The translations under genes and the position numbers were made by a program. A stretch of 64,000 nucleotides of DNA from Aquitalea denitrificans. Lineage in GTDB: Bacteria > Pseudomonadota > Gammaproteobacteria > Burkholderiales > Chromobacteriaceae. Positions 52,428 to 61,536 of this stretch are shown piece by piece (positions within the stretch are counted from its first letter, which is position 1; the number at the start of each line of letters is the position of its first letter). The DNA is taken from the NCBI RefSeq assembly GCF_009856625.1, contig NZ_CP047241.1:310001-374000 (forward strand), in the 5' to 3' direction. Under the pieces are notes generated by a model. It searched no databases, was not told the DNA's origin, and worked only from the letters and a program-made list of their open reading frames with translations.

Positions 52428-54139
52428 ACCAGCCAGCCAGCGAACCATTGCTCCCATCCCAGCTGGCACAGCTGTTTTTGCGGCTGGATCCGTCTCTGGA
52501 TGACAATACCCTGGCTCTGGTGAGCGAACTGACAGCAGCCAACCAGTCCGGCCATGTCTGTCTGCCCATCGGCCACCGTCCGGAGCGGCGGAACCTGCAA
52601 GCCTCGCCCTTGCTGGGTGCGCCGGGCAGTTATGCCCCGCTCATCCTGGATGCGGCTGGCCGCCTGTACTTTGCCCATCACTGGTTTGACGAACAAAACC
52701 TGGCCCGCCGCCTGGTTCAGCTGGCCTCAGCCACTTTGCCACAGGATGCCGCCAAGGTCGGGCAGGTGCTCGATACCTTGTTTCCCGCCAGTCAAAACCT
52801 GCAGCCAGACCGGCAGAAACAGGCCGCGGCACTGGCAGCCCGGCAAAGGCTGCTGGTGGTATCTGGCGGGCCGGGAACCGGCAAGACCACCACCGTGGTG
52901 CGCTTGCTGGCCATGCTGGCCACGCTGGCTGAACGCCCGCTGGTGATGGCCATGGCAGCGCCCACCGGCAAGGCTGCCGCACGTATGAGTGAGTCGGTTC
53001 GCAGCGCGCGTGACACACTGCCTGTGGCCGATACCGTCCGCAGCCAGCTGCCGCAGCAGGCACAAACCCTGCATCGCCTGCTGGGCCTGCGGCCTGGTGC
53101 GGCACAGGCCCGTTTCCATGCCGGCCAGCCCTTGCCACTGGATGTACTGGTGGTGGATGAGGCTTCGATGATAGATCTGGCCATGATGGCGCGTCTGCTC
53201 GAGGCCCTGCCGTCACAGGCCAGGCTGATTTTGCTGGGTGATCGCGACCAGTTGGTCTCGGTGGATGCCGGTGCGGTGCTGGGAGATCTGTGCAGCCAGC
53301 TGGCCTACCTGCCGGCAACACGGGCCTGGATGGAGCAGGCTGGTGCCGGTACGCTGCCGCCTGATGAAGGGCAAGTTGCTGCACTGGCCGATAGTGTTGT
53401 GTTACTAACGCACAGCCACCGCTTCCGTGCTGATTCCGGCATCGGTGCGCTGGCCGGCCTGGTCAACCGCGGTGCCGCTTTACCCGCTTTGCAGTTGCTA
53501 CAGGCTGGCCAATATACAGATATCTCGCAGCTGCAGGAGCTGGCAGAGCATGCCTTGTGGCAGCAGTATCGGCCTTATCTGGATGCCATTGCGGCAGACA
53601 GACCGCTGGATGAAGTGCAGGCTGCGTTTTCCCGCTTCATGCTGCTGGCAGCCGAGCGCAGTCAGGTGGCACAGGTGAACCTGTGCATGGAAACCCAGCT
53701 GGAACAGCAAGGACGCAAGCAGGCCGGGCGCGACTGGTATGCCGGCAGACCGGTGATGATTACCGCCAATGATTACGGTGTCGGCCTGTTCAACGGCGAT
53801 ATCGGTTTTGCGGTGGAACGTACCCAGGGCTTGCGGGTGGCTTTTCCTGCCGCAGATGGCAGCTGGCGCGAGTTTGCTCCCGGTCGTCTGCCACAGCATG
53901 AAACCGTGTTTGCCATGACCGTGCACAAAAGCCAGGGCTCGGAGTTTGATACCGTGTGGCTGCAATTGCCGGCCAGCCCCGCGCCGGTACTTAACCGGGC
54001 ACTGGTTTACACCGCCATTACCCGCGCGCGCAGCCGCTTTGCCGTAGCAGGCAGCGATGCGGTCTGGACCCATGCCGTGCAGCTGGCGCCGGAGCGTCAT
54101 TCCGGGCTGGCAGATTTGCTGGGTGCAGTGCGCAGGTGA
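52424..54139 (+). CDS. recD: Exodeoxyribonuclease V alpha subunit, RecD
   Basis: The 571-residue SF1 helicase has Walker A SGGPGTGKTTTVVRLLAM (about residue 146), VVDEASMIDLAMMARLLEAL (Walker B), LLGDRDQLVSVDAGAVLGDL and the C-terminal motifs VFAMTVHKSQGSEFDTVWLQ and LVYTAITRARSRFAV. RecD is the fast 5'-3' motor and completes RecBCD. Its ATG overlaps the SBP stop, so it is translationally coupled to a gene unrelated in function. Length is close to E. coli RecD (608). Confidence 0.95.
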   Translation: MNQPASEPLLPSQLAQLFLRLDPSLDDNTLALVSELTAANQSGHVCLPIGHRPERRNLQASPLLGAPGSYAPLILDAAGRLYFAHHWFDEQNLARRLVQLASATLPQDAAKVGQVLDTLFPASQNLQPDRQKQAAALAARQRLLVVSGGPGTGKTTTVVRLLAMLATLAERPLVMAMAAPTGKAAARMSESVRSARDTLPVADTVRSQLPQQAQTLHRLLGLRPGAAQARFHAGQPLPLDVLVVDEASMIDLAMMARLLEALPSQARLILLGDRDQLVSVDAGAVLGDLCSQLAYLPATRAWMEQAGAGTLPPDEGQVAALADSVVLLTHSHRFRADSGIGALAGLVNRGAALPALQLLQAGQYTDISQLQELAEHALWQQYRPYLDAIAADRPLDEVQAAFSRFMLLAAERSQVAQVNLCMETQLEQQGRKQAGRDWYAGRPVMITANDYGVGLFNGDIGFAVERTQGLRVAFPAADGSWREFAPGRLPQHETVFAMTVHKSQGSEFDTVWLQLPASPAPVLNRALVYTAITRARSRFAVAGSDAVWTHAVQLAPERHSGLADLLGAVRR

Positions 54140-54265
54140 ATTTCTGCAACACTTCCAAATGGAATATCCGTTTTCAGCACGCAAGATGCTGAAAAAGTTG
54201 GGCAAAACCGGTTCTGCATCCTATGATGGCGCCTTCCCGCAATAGGCAGTCTGTTCGGAGTCATC

Positions 54266-55147
54266 ATGCAAGTGGATGGAGTTCTGGGGTATCTGGCCAA
54301 GATCACCCGTTTCGATCGCAGCGCATTCACCCCGTTGTTTATCGCAGGCCAGCATATGGGCTGTGTCAATCAGGTCTGGCTGGCGCGTTTGCTGGAAAGC
54401 GAAGCCGATTTGTTCGGTTTGCAGCCCGAAGGACTCGTCTGCAAGGTGGCTGGTGACTATGCCGCCATCAGCATCCAGTTGAACCAGGCCGCACGGCGCT
54501 GGCAGGCTGCCGGTTGGCTCAATGGCTGGCGTAATGAAAACTTCACCGCCTTCCTGCCGGATTCCACCCCCCTGTTTGAACTGGAGCGCGCCGCTTTTCG
54601 TCCGCTGGGGCTAACCAGCCGGGCCGTGCATCTGAATGGCCTCACCCGCACCGCTGCCGGTGAGGTGAAAATGTGGGTGGGACGCCGCAGCCCGGACAAG
54701 GCGGTTGACCCCAACCGCATGGACAATCTGATGGGCGGCGGAATTGCCGCAGGCGAATCGATTGAACTGGCATTGGAGCGCGAAGGCTGGGAAGAAGCCG
54801 GCATTCCGGCAGATAGGCTGGAACTGCTGCCGCAAACCGGTTTGCTGCTGGCGGAAAGACCGGTACAACGTGGCCTGCATCGCGAATGGCTGCATGTCTA
54901 CGACTTGTGGCTTTCCGGCAGCGAACAGCCCTGTAATCAGGATGGCGAAGTGGCCGAGCATGTTTGCCTGTCTCTGGCGGAGGTCGAAGATCTGCTGGTG
55001 GCTGAGCGTTTCATGATCGATGCCGCCCTGGTAGCGATTGACTGTCTGCTGCGGCTGGGTTACTGGGCTGGGCGTGAAAGCGAGATTGCCGCGGCAATGG
55101 CTGCGGTCCGTTTCCCGCTGAACCATTCCATCCACGTGCAGAGCTGA
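54266..55147 (+). CDS. Nudix hydrolase with N-terminal DUF4743 domain
   Basis: The 293-residue protein has an N-terminal domain of about 120 residues (TRFDRSAFTPLFIAGQHMGC). A Nudix domain follows with box GGIAAGESIELALEREGWEE-AGI, fitting GX5EX7REUXEEXGU except that the U after RE is Gly. Relatives fused to DUF4743 occur as Tnr3/thiamine-pyrophosphokinase-like hydrolases that clear oxidised thiamine diphosphate; that is the closest guess. Start ATG 54266 follows CGGAG. A terminator follows at 55175. Confidence 0.85.
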   Translation: MQVDGVLGYLAKITRFDRSAFTPLFIAGQHMGCVNQVWLARLLESEADLFGLQPEGLVCKVAGDYAAISIQLNQAARRWQAAGWLNGWRNENFTAFLPDSTPLFELERAAFRPLGLTSRAVHLNGLTRTAAGEVKMWVGRRSPDKAVDPNRMDNLMGGGIAAGESIELALEREGWEEAGIPADRLELLPQTGLLLAERPVQRGLHREWLHVYDLWLSGSEQPCNQDGEVAEHVCLSLAEVEDLLVAERFMIDAALVAIDCLLRLGYWAGRESEIAAAMAAVRFPLNHSIHVQS

Positions 55148-55174
55148 CTGAATCCTTGTGGCAGATATGACCAG

Positions 55175-55200
55175 AAAGCCGGCATTGCCGGCTTTTTCTT
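55175..55200 (+). terminator. Rho-independent terminator after the Nudix gene
   Basis: AAAGCCGGC (55175-55183) pairs with GCCGGCTTT (55187-55195) around ATT, followed by TTCTTTGG. Confidence 0.85.
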
Positions 55201-55287
55201 TGGCGTTTTCCCGCGTGGCAGGGGTTTTCTGGCATCATGCAATCAAATGCACGCATGAATACGTAAAGTTGAGTAAACGGAGGCAAA

Positions 55288-55479
55288 ATGTATCGATTAC
55301 GCCTGATTTCACCGGAATTCGGCGTTGATGACAGCGGGCCATGGCATACCACGCACGACCAAGCTCGCAAGGCAGCAAAGCTGATGTATCTGTTGTACAA
55401 GAAAGAAATCCGGGTAGAAATTCACCGGGTAGTGGATATCCGAACCCGCAAAATGGAAAAAGTGGAGGATCTGCAGTAA
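55288..55479 (+). CDS. Small basic protein, function unknown
   Basis: A 63-residue protein, MYRLRLISPEFGVDDSGPWH..., with a textbook ribosome site (CGGAGG, AAA, ATG). It is basic, with a probable helix rich in Lys/Arg (DQARKAAKLMYLLYKKEIRV) and beta-like flanks, and has no signal peptide or cysteine. Own promoter region and a downstream hairpin at 55500-55518 suggest a single-gene unit. I do not recognise the family. Confidence 0.7.
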   Translation: MYRLRLISPEFGVDDSGPWHTTHDQARKAAKLMYLLYKKEIRVEIHRVVDIRTRKMEKVEDLQ

Positions 55480-55814
55480 GGCTGTTGTCGTATCCTGTAA
55501 GAATCATTTCTTGATTCTGCCTTTCCCCTCTTGAAGTTGCTCCCGAGCCTGACGCCTCCCACGGCAGTACCGACCCCATCTCGCTGTCAAAATGCAACTG
55601 TCTAAAAGTCATACTTAGTGTTTTTGGGAAATTTCACCAATACTCTCCAGAAGATGTTTGCTAGAAAAATACTAGCGTCCACGTATCTTTTGCAGGAAGG
55701 CCAGATTGCCTCTATCTGGTCTTCCCGATCGCAGAGCCCCGGGCTTTATGGGCACTACACACGGATGAATAAAAACAGACGGGGGCATTCCAACCCCTAG
55801 GCAGCGGGAAATTC
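55480..55814. other. Intergenic region before the BvgS-like kinase; two inverted repeats
   Basis: AGAATCA-TTTCT-TGATTCT (55500-55518) probably closes the small gene's transcript. GGAAGGCCAGAT (55695-55706) pairs with ATCTGGTCTTCC (55714-55725) with one mismatch (G against T), 90 bases before the kinase start, perhaps an operator. A 60-codon frame at 55618 is not credible. Confidence 0.45.
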
Positions 55815-58800
55815 ATGCACTTATTTTTACGCGGGTTTATCGTGTGGTGTTGTCTGCTCGCCATTCCTGCCATGGCCGCTGCAGTGCTTGCGCCGCAGTC
55901 ATTGTCATTGCAGGCCCAGCCACTGAATATTCCTGGCAACCTGAGCCTGACTGTGGAAGATGAGCAATGGCTGCAGTCGCGGCCAAGCTTGCGACTGGGT
56001 GTTGCCAGGGATTTGCCGCCCCTGGATATCAGCAGCCCGAGTGGCACATTTCAGGGTGTCAGTGCCGATGTTTTCGGCTATCTCACCCGCACACTCAAGC
56101 TGAAGCCGCAGGTGCTCCACTACGCCAGCCGTCAGCAAGCTCTGGAGGCGCTTGCCCGCGGGGAAATTGACCTGGTCAGTGCAGTTACGCCCTTCGAGTT
56201 GCAGCTTCACAAAATGCACCTGAGCAAACCTTATCTGCGCGATATGCCGATCATGGTGGGGTATGAGGAACCTAACCCGCACAAGGTACGCATTGGCATG
56301 CGGCCGCTATACCATTCCCCAACGCTTGTGCGGGAGATTTATCCCGAAGCGGACCTGGCCTATTTCGACTCGGTAGCCAAAGGATTGGCCGCACTGCAGG
56401 CACACCAGATCGACCTGTTCATGGGTGATGCCACCGGTGTCAACTATGAAGCCAACCAGAACCTGGTGGATGACTTGCGCATCATCCGGCGTGCACGCTG
56501 GGACAGCAATTGGTCGTTTGCCATGCCGGAGGGCCAAGGCCGGCTGCAAAGCGTGGTGGACAAGGTGTTGGGGCAATTGGGCGAGCAGCAACAGCAGCAG
56601 TTGATCCAGCGCTGGAGCGGTGGGGCCATGTTCTTGCAGCCTTACGCGTTTCCCATCGCCTTCACCGCAGAAGAGCGGGAGTGGCTGAAACAACATCCGG
56701 TCTTGCGGGTGGCCGCCAGTCATACGCTGGCACCGATTTCGTTTTTTGATGATCAGGGCGTATGGCGCGGGGCGACAGCCGAACTGCTGGATCTGATTGC
56801 GCCGCGTATCGGAGTGCGTCTGGAAGTAAAGAAATCCCATTCGCTGGAGAATACCCTGGAGTTGATGCTGCATAACCAGGCTGACCTGGCGATTGTGTCC
56901 GTCCATGGTAGTGGCAGCCGCAATAACTTGTTGCTGTCCGAGCCGGTAACGCCGCTTTCATACAATCTGGTGGTCCGGGTAAATACCGATGCACCCAGAG
57001 ATGTATCTGACCTGCGCAACAAGGTTATCGCAGTAAGCCGAGGGCTGATTGCCAGCATGGATTGGGAGAAGGTTCTGCCGGGTGCCGTTTTCAAGGAAGT
57101 GAACAATCCGGTTTCTGCTTTTGACATGGTGGAAAATGGTAAGGCAGACATGGCGCTGGTGGCCACCATGAACAGCCGCTACTACCTGCCCTTGTTGTTC
57201 AATGGAAAATTGCGAGAGGTAAACATCACCGGTCTGCCCACCAATGTCTTGTCACTGGCCATGCAGACGGACGAGGTCATTCTGCGTTCCATCATCAACA
57301 AGGCCCTGTTCAGCATCGGCCCGGAAAATCTGGATAACCTGTTCAACGAACGCTGGCGTACCAATGTTGGTGCCAGCAATCAGAGCTGGTATGACTACAG
57401 CCTGGGACTGATTTATCTGGTCATCGCCGTGGCCAGTATTCTGCTGCTGGTTTCACTGGTATGGAATAACCGTTTACGCAAGCAGATTGCCAAGCGGCAG
57501 ACTGCGGAAAAGGCCCTGAACGACCAGCTCAACTTCATGACCACGCTGATTGATGTCACACCCTATCCCGTTTATGTGCTGGACCGGAAAGGCCAGTTGC
57601 TAAGCTGTAACGAACACTATCTGCAAGCGCTGGCCCTGACGCGGGAAGAGGCCATGAGCCATCGCGACAATATTGGCGGCCTTATCGATATTGACGACAA
57701 GACCCGCACCACGCTGGCACAGGATTATCAACTAGCGATCGAGTACGGAGTGCCGATCCAGCGTGACCGGGAGGTAATGCTTAACAGGCAGCATGTGTCG
57801 GCCTTTCACTGGATACAACCATTCCGGGATACCGAAGGGGTGATCCGTGGTGTCATCTGCGGCTGGATAGACATCAGCGAGCGTCGCCAGCTGATTGAAG
57901 AACTGCAAGCCGCCAAAGAGCAGGCAGACAAGGCCAGCCAGGCCAAAACCACCTTTCTTGCCACCATGAGCCATGAAATCCGTACGCCGATGAGCGCCGT
58001 GATCGGCATGCTGGAACTGGCCCTGCGTCAGGCCGACCATGGCGTGGTAGATCAGCCCTCGCTGCAGGTGGCTTATGATTCGGCGCAGGGCTTGCTGGGG
58101 CTGATCGGCGATATTCTGGACATTGTCCGCATCGAGTCCGGACACCTGAGCCTGAATCCCGAACCATGCAATCTGCTGGAGCAGGCCAACTCGGTGGTGC
58201 GTATCTTTGATGGTCTGGCACGGCAAAAGCAGCTGGGCCTGTTTCTGGATGTCGATCCGGCTACGCCGGTTCAGTGGCAGGTCATGCTCGATCCACTGCG
58301 CTTCAAGTAGATTCTGTCCAATCTGCTCAGCAATGCCATCAAATTTACCTCCCAGGGCAGCGTGACGGTACGAGTCCGCCAGAGCGTGCTGCCGGATCAG
58401 CAGCTGCTGGTGCAGATCCGGGTTACTGATACCGGTATCGGTATTTCCGAGGAGGATCAGCAGCGTCTGTTCCTGCCCTTCGGCCAGGCGCGCGGTGTGG
58501 CGCGCGATGTCCACAGCGGTACCGGGCTGGGACTGGTCATCAGCCGTACGCTGTGCGAAATGATGCAAGGATCGCTTGCGCTTAGCAGCCGACCCTATGA
58601 TGGAACCCGGCTGGACATCGAATTGCGCTTGCCGGTATCCGATCACCCCTATGTCGAACCGGTCGCTCCGGATGCCGGAGTCGCCCAATCGCAGGCCGAC
58701 AAGCTCAGGCTGCGTATCCTGGTGGTGGACGACAATGCCGCAAACCGTCTGCTGCTATCCCAGCAGCTGCGCTACCTTGGGCATCAGACCGCGGTCGCAC

Positions 58801-59450
58801 CGCATGGCAGGGAAGGGCTGATGATGTGGCAACAGGGTAGCTTCGACGTGATATTCACCGACTGCAACATGCCAGAGATGAACGGCTACCAGCTGGCGCA
58901 GGCAATTCGCCAGCAAGAGGAACAGGAACAGCGTTCGCCTGTTTTGTTGCTTGGCTTTACTGCCAATGCCCTGCCTGACGAAAAGGAACGCTGCCGCGCT
59001 GCCGGCATGGACGACTGCCTGTTCAAGCCCATCAGCCTCTCCGGTCTGCGTGCCTGTCTGCAGCAGCATATGCTCGGGCGCGACAATAAAGTGGCTGGGG
59101 AAGGCAGCATCAGCTATAGCCTGGATGAATTGTCCTTTATGGAGGACGAGCAGCTGCAGCAGCTGCTGGAGCACCTGCTGCAGGGCCTGCGCGATGATAT
59201 GGAGTCATTGCAGTCCCTGGTATTGCTGGGCAATGCCGCCGGTGTTGCGCGTGTGGCGCATCAGATAAAGGGTGCGGCCCGCATTATCAACGCCGGCCAG
59301 CTTATAAACAGTTGCCAGGCACTGGAGGATTATTGCCGTCAGCATGAGGACATCAGCGAGCAGCACCCGCTGGTTCAGGCACTTTGCATGGCAGTTTCCG
59401 AGCTGCAGACCGCGTTGATTCGCCTGATGGGCAGTCCACGGTTATCCTGA
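55815..59450 (+). pseudogene. BvgS-like hybrid sensor kinase interrupted by one in-frame amber codon
   Basis: The frame reads as one 1211-residue hybrid kinase apart from TAG at 58308-58310, replacing the usual Gln in L-R-F-K-Q-I-L-S-N-L. Parts in order: signal peptide, two Venus-flytrap sensor domains (about residues 55-265 and 275-505), membrane helix (about 530-551), PAS domain (about 580-690), H-box ATMSHEIRTPMSAVIGMLEL (His720), then after the stop the ATPase domain (ILSNLLSNAIKFTSQGS, DTGIGISEEDQ, GTGLGLVISRTLCEMM), receiver (LRILVVDDNAANR, FTDCNMPEMNG) and an HPt domain (VARVAHQIKGAARIINAG). The stop splits HisKA from the ATPase, so the first product cannot autophosphorylate. A single C-to-T change would explain it. 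No BvgA-like regulator is adjacent. Sequencing error or readthrough are alternatives. Confidence 0.85.
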
Positions 59451-59583
59451 GCGGCTGCGCATGGCGGATGCCTGCGTGGTAAAACCCTGCGAAAATGGCT
59501 TACTTTCCAGTATTTTCCGGCTAGGCTGACAGGGTAAAACCACCCGGCAAATATCGGTAAATACTGGCATGCAAAATTGATCA

Positions 59584-59622
59584 TGTAGCGGCCATGCACA
59601 GCGCGCTGTCATCGCCGCTACA
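59584..59622. promoter_or_regulatory. 39-bp interrupted palindrome upstream of the bacterioferritin pair
   Basis: TGTAGCGGC (59584-59592) mirrors GCCGCTACA (59614-59622), with a second symmetric core ACAGCG-CGCTGT (59598-59609) inside. It lies 114 bases before the first bfr start and after the kinase gene. It lacks a T tract, so an operator or structured leader is more likely than a terminator. Confidence 0.5.
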
Positions 59623-59736
59623 ATTCATCTTGACGCATCAAGGCCGGGAAGAGGCCAGCCGACCGGGCTGTGATGCCGGACCCACCCCTGCCACTTCGCG
59701 GTGCTGTCATATACAACTATTGGAAGGATTGTTCAC

Positions 59737-60207
59737 ATGCAAGGCAAACAAGACATTATTGATCTGCTCAATACCCTGCTGGCAGGGGAGTTGACTGCCG
59801 TCGATCAGTACCTGCTGCATGGAGAGATGTATGCCGACATGGGCTTGCAGAAGCTGGCTGAGAAAGCACTGCACGAATCCGCCCACGAGCGCGAACATGC
59901 CCAGGCCATCATCCAGCGTATTCTCTTTCTGGAAGGCAAGCCGGATCTGAGCAAGCGTGAAGCCCTGCAAATCGGCAGTACTGTGCCAGAAATGCTCAAG
60001 TCCGACCTGGCGGTGGAGTACAAGGTAACGCGCGAACTGAAAAAAGCCATTGCCCAGTGCGAGCAGGCCGAAGACTATGTCAGCCGAGAAATGCTGGTGG
60101 TCCAGCTGGATGATACCGAAATGGATCATGCCTATTTCCTGGAAAAACAGCTGCGACTGATCGAACTGACCGGCCTCCCCAACTACCTGCAAAGCCAGAT
60201 GGCGTAA
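59737..60207 (+). CDS. bfr: Bacterioferritin, ferroxidase-type subunit lacking haem-ligand Met52
   Basis: A 156-residue four-helix ferritin. Aligned with E. coli Bfr, the ferroxidase ligands are kept: Glu18 (AGELTAVDQY), Glu51 and His54 (HEREHAQ), Glu94 (DLAVEYK), and Glu127 and His130 (TEMDHAYFLE). Met52, which binds the intersubunit haem, is Arg. So it should oxidise iron but not bind haem in homodimers. The start at 59737 follows GGAAGGA; an in-frame upstream extension lacks a ribosome site. The partner gene starts 10 bases after it. Confidence 0.92.
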   Translation: MQGKQDIIDLLNTLLAGELTAVDQYLLHGEMYADMGLQKLAEKALHESAHEREHAQAIIQRILFLEGKPDLSKREALQIGSTVPEMLKSDLAVEYKVTRELKKAIAQCEQAEDYVSREMLVVQLDDTEMDHAYFLEKQLRLIELTGLPNYLQSQMA

Positions 60208-60216
60208 GGAATATCC

Positions 60217-60690
60217 ATGAAAGCAGACAAAACCGTCATCAAACTGCTCAACCATGTGCTGCGTAACGAGTTGACCGCCATCAACCAGTATTTCCTGCAT
60301 GCGCGCATGTTCCGTAACTGGGGCTTGGAGCGGCTCAACGACTATCAGTACAAGCAGTCGATCCGGGTGATGAAAGAAGCCGACGAGCTGATAGAACGCA
60401 TCCTGTTTCTGGAAGGGCTACCCAATCTGCAGGACCTGGGCAAGCTGCACATCGGTGAAACCGTGGAAGAATGCCTGCGCAGTGATTTACGCTACGAAGA
60501 AGAAGTACAGCGCCCGCAACTGGTGGATGGCATTGCCCATTGTGAACAGAAGCAGGATTACGTCAGCCGCGAACTGCTACAGGAACTGCTGGAACACTGC
60601 GAAGAAACCATAGACTGGCTAGAGACTCAGCTTAGCCTGATCAAGGATGTCAGCCTGGCCAACTATCTGCAAAGCCAGATTCAGTCCTGA
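60217..60690 (+). CDS. bfr: Bacterioferritin, haem-binding subunit with degenerate ferroxidase centre
   Basis: A 157-residue protein closer to E. coli Bfr in overall sequence ([20 protein letters not shown]). Met52 is retained (SIRVMKEAD), but ferroxidase ligands are lost: Glu51 is Val, His54 is Glu, and the Glu127/His130 pair is Cys and Thr (EHCEETIDW). It should bind haem but not oxidise iron. It follows the ferroxidase-type subunit by 10 bases. The pair thus resembles the heteromeric bacterioferritins of Neisseria and Magnetospirillum, where two subunits divide these tasks. Confidence 0.92.
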   Translation: MKADKTVIKLLNHVLRNELTAINQYFLHARMFRNWGLERLNDYQYKQSIRVMKEADELIERILFLEGLPNLQDLGKLHIGETVEECLRSDLRYEEEVQRPQLVDGIAHCEQKQDYVSRELLQELLEHCEETIDWLETQLSLIKDVSLANYLQSQIQS

Positions 60691-60795
60691 TACGGCGCAC
60701 GAATGCGCTGACAGGGTTTTGTTGCACATATCAGGGCTTGCGTCCAATCGGTAGAATAACCGCATGAGCAAGCCCCTCCCTCCTTCCCAAGTATC

Positions 60796-60965
60796 AAACC
60801 ATCCACTGGCAGGCCTGCAGCCAGTCCTTCTGCGTCAACTTTCGATTACCCACCCATGGTGGTTTGTATGCCTGGGCACTGGAGAGGGACGGCCATGCAG
60901 TCAAGGTGCATGTCAGTGGGCAGCTCATGTTGATCTGCAGCAATTGCGCCACCGTCGACTACTGG
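60796..60965 (+). pseudogene. Remnant of a LysR-family effector domain
   Basis: In the frame read from 60831 the translation is CVNFRLPTHGGLYAWALERD followed by GHAVKVHVSGQLM, the typical middle of a LysR effector domain (R-F-R-L-P-S-G-x-L-Y-x-W-x-F-E-R-D-G). The helix-turn-helix and the rest of the effector domain are missing and the frame dissolves at both ends. It abuts an MFS remnant in another frame. Confidence 0.72.
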
Positions 60966-60979
60966 GCTATGCCGGAACA

Positions 60980-61500
60980 AGGGCCTGCTTCTATGGCTGC
61001 ATTTTTGCCTACATCACCGGCTATGGCATCTCGCCACCGTTGTATGGCCTACTATTCGGCATAGCGATGATCGACATCATGCTGACCAATCAAATCAACG
61101 CGCGATTGCTCAGTCGGATTGGCAGCGACCGGCTGATGTTGCAAGGAGCCATGGTGGCCGCCGTAGCCGTAGTCGTGCTGACCATTGATGCGAAAACCGG
61201 CCGGGGAGCATTGCCTGGCCTGGTTATTCCGCTTTTTCTGATCATTTCTTCAACAGGCTTTATTGTGGCCAATGCGATTGCCGGTGCACTGGGTATTTAT
61301 CCTGAGCAGGCTGGTACTGTGTCCGTACTGACTGGCGCTAGCCAGTATGGTGCTGGAACCATTGGATCGGCGCTGGTGGGCATCTGTGCTGATCAAACAC
61401 ATGGCCAATGGGAGCCATCATCGCGACTTGCACAATCGTTAGCATGCAGTGCGCCCGCTCTGTGACCAGACTGGTCGTTATCAATAGCACCGCCGGTAAG
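60980..61500 (+). pseudogene. Remnant of a Bcr/CflA-type MFS drug exporter (C-terminal half)
   Basis: From 60989 the frame gives FYGCIFAYITGYGISPPLYG and later NQINARLLSRIGSDRLMLQG, GLVIPLFLIISSTGFIVANA and GTVSVLTGASQYGAGTIGSA, the second-half pattern of Bcr/CflA exporters. About seven residues are deleted before GYGISP. At about 61405 the frame slips, and the C-terminal helix continues as MGAIIATCTIVSMQCARSV in the next frame. The N-terminal six helices are absent. The 233-codon open frame from 60764 is thus an artefact joining LysR and MFS debris. Confidence 0.78.
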
Positions 61501-61536
61501 GCGGATGCACTCCTGCGCGCTTGGATCTGCGCGGCT

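Noticed and set aside
60764..61465. A single 233-residue membrane protein
   Set aside because: The first third is out of frame with the LysR remnant it overlaps, and only the latter part matches an MFS exporter; it is debris, not one gene.
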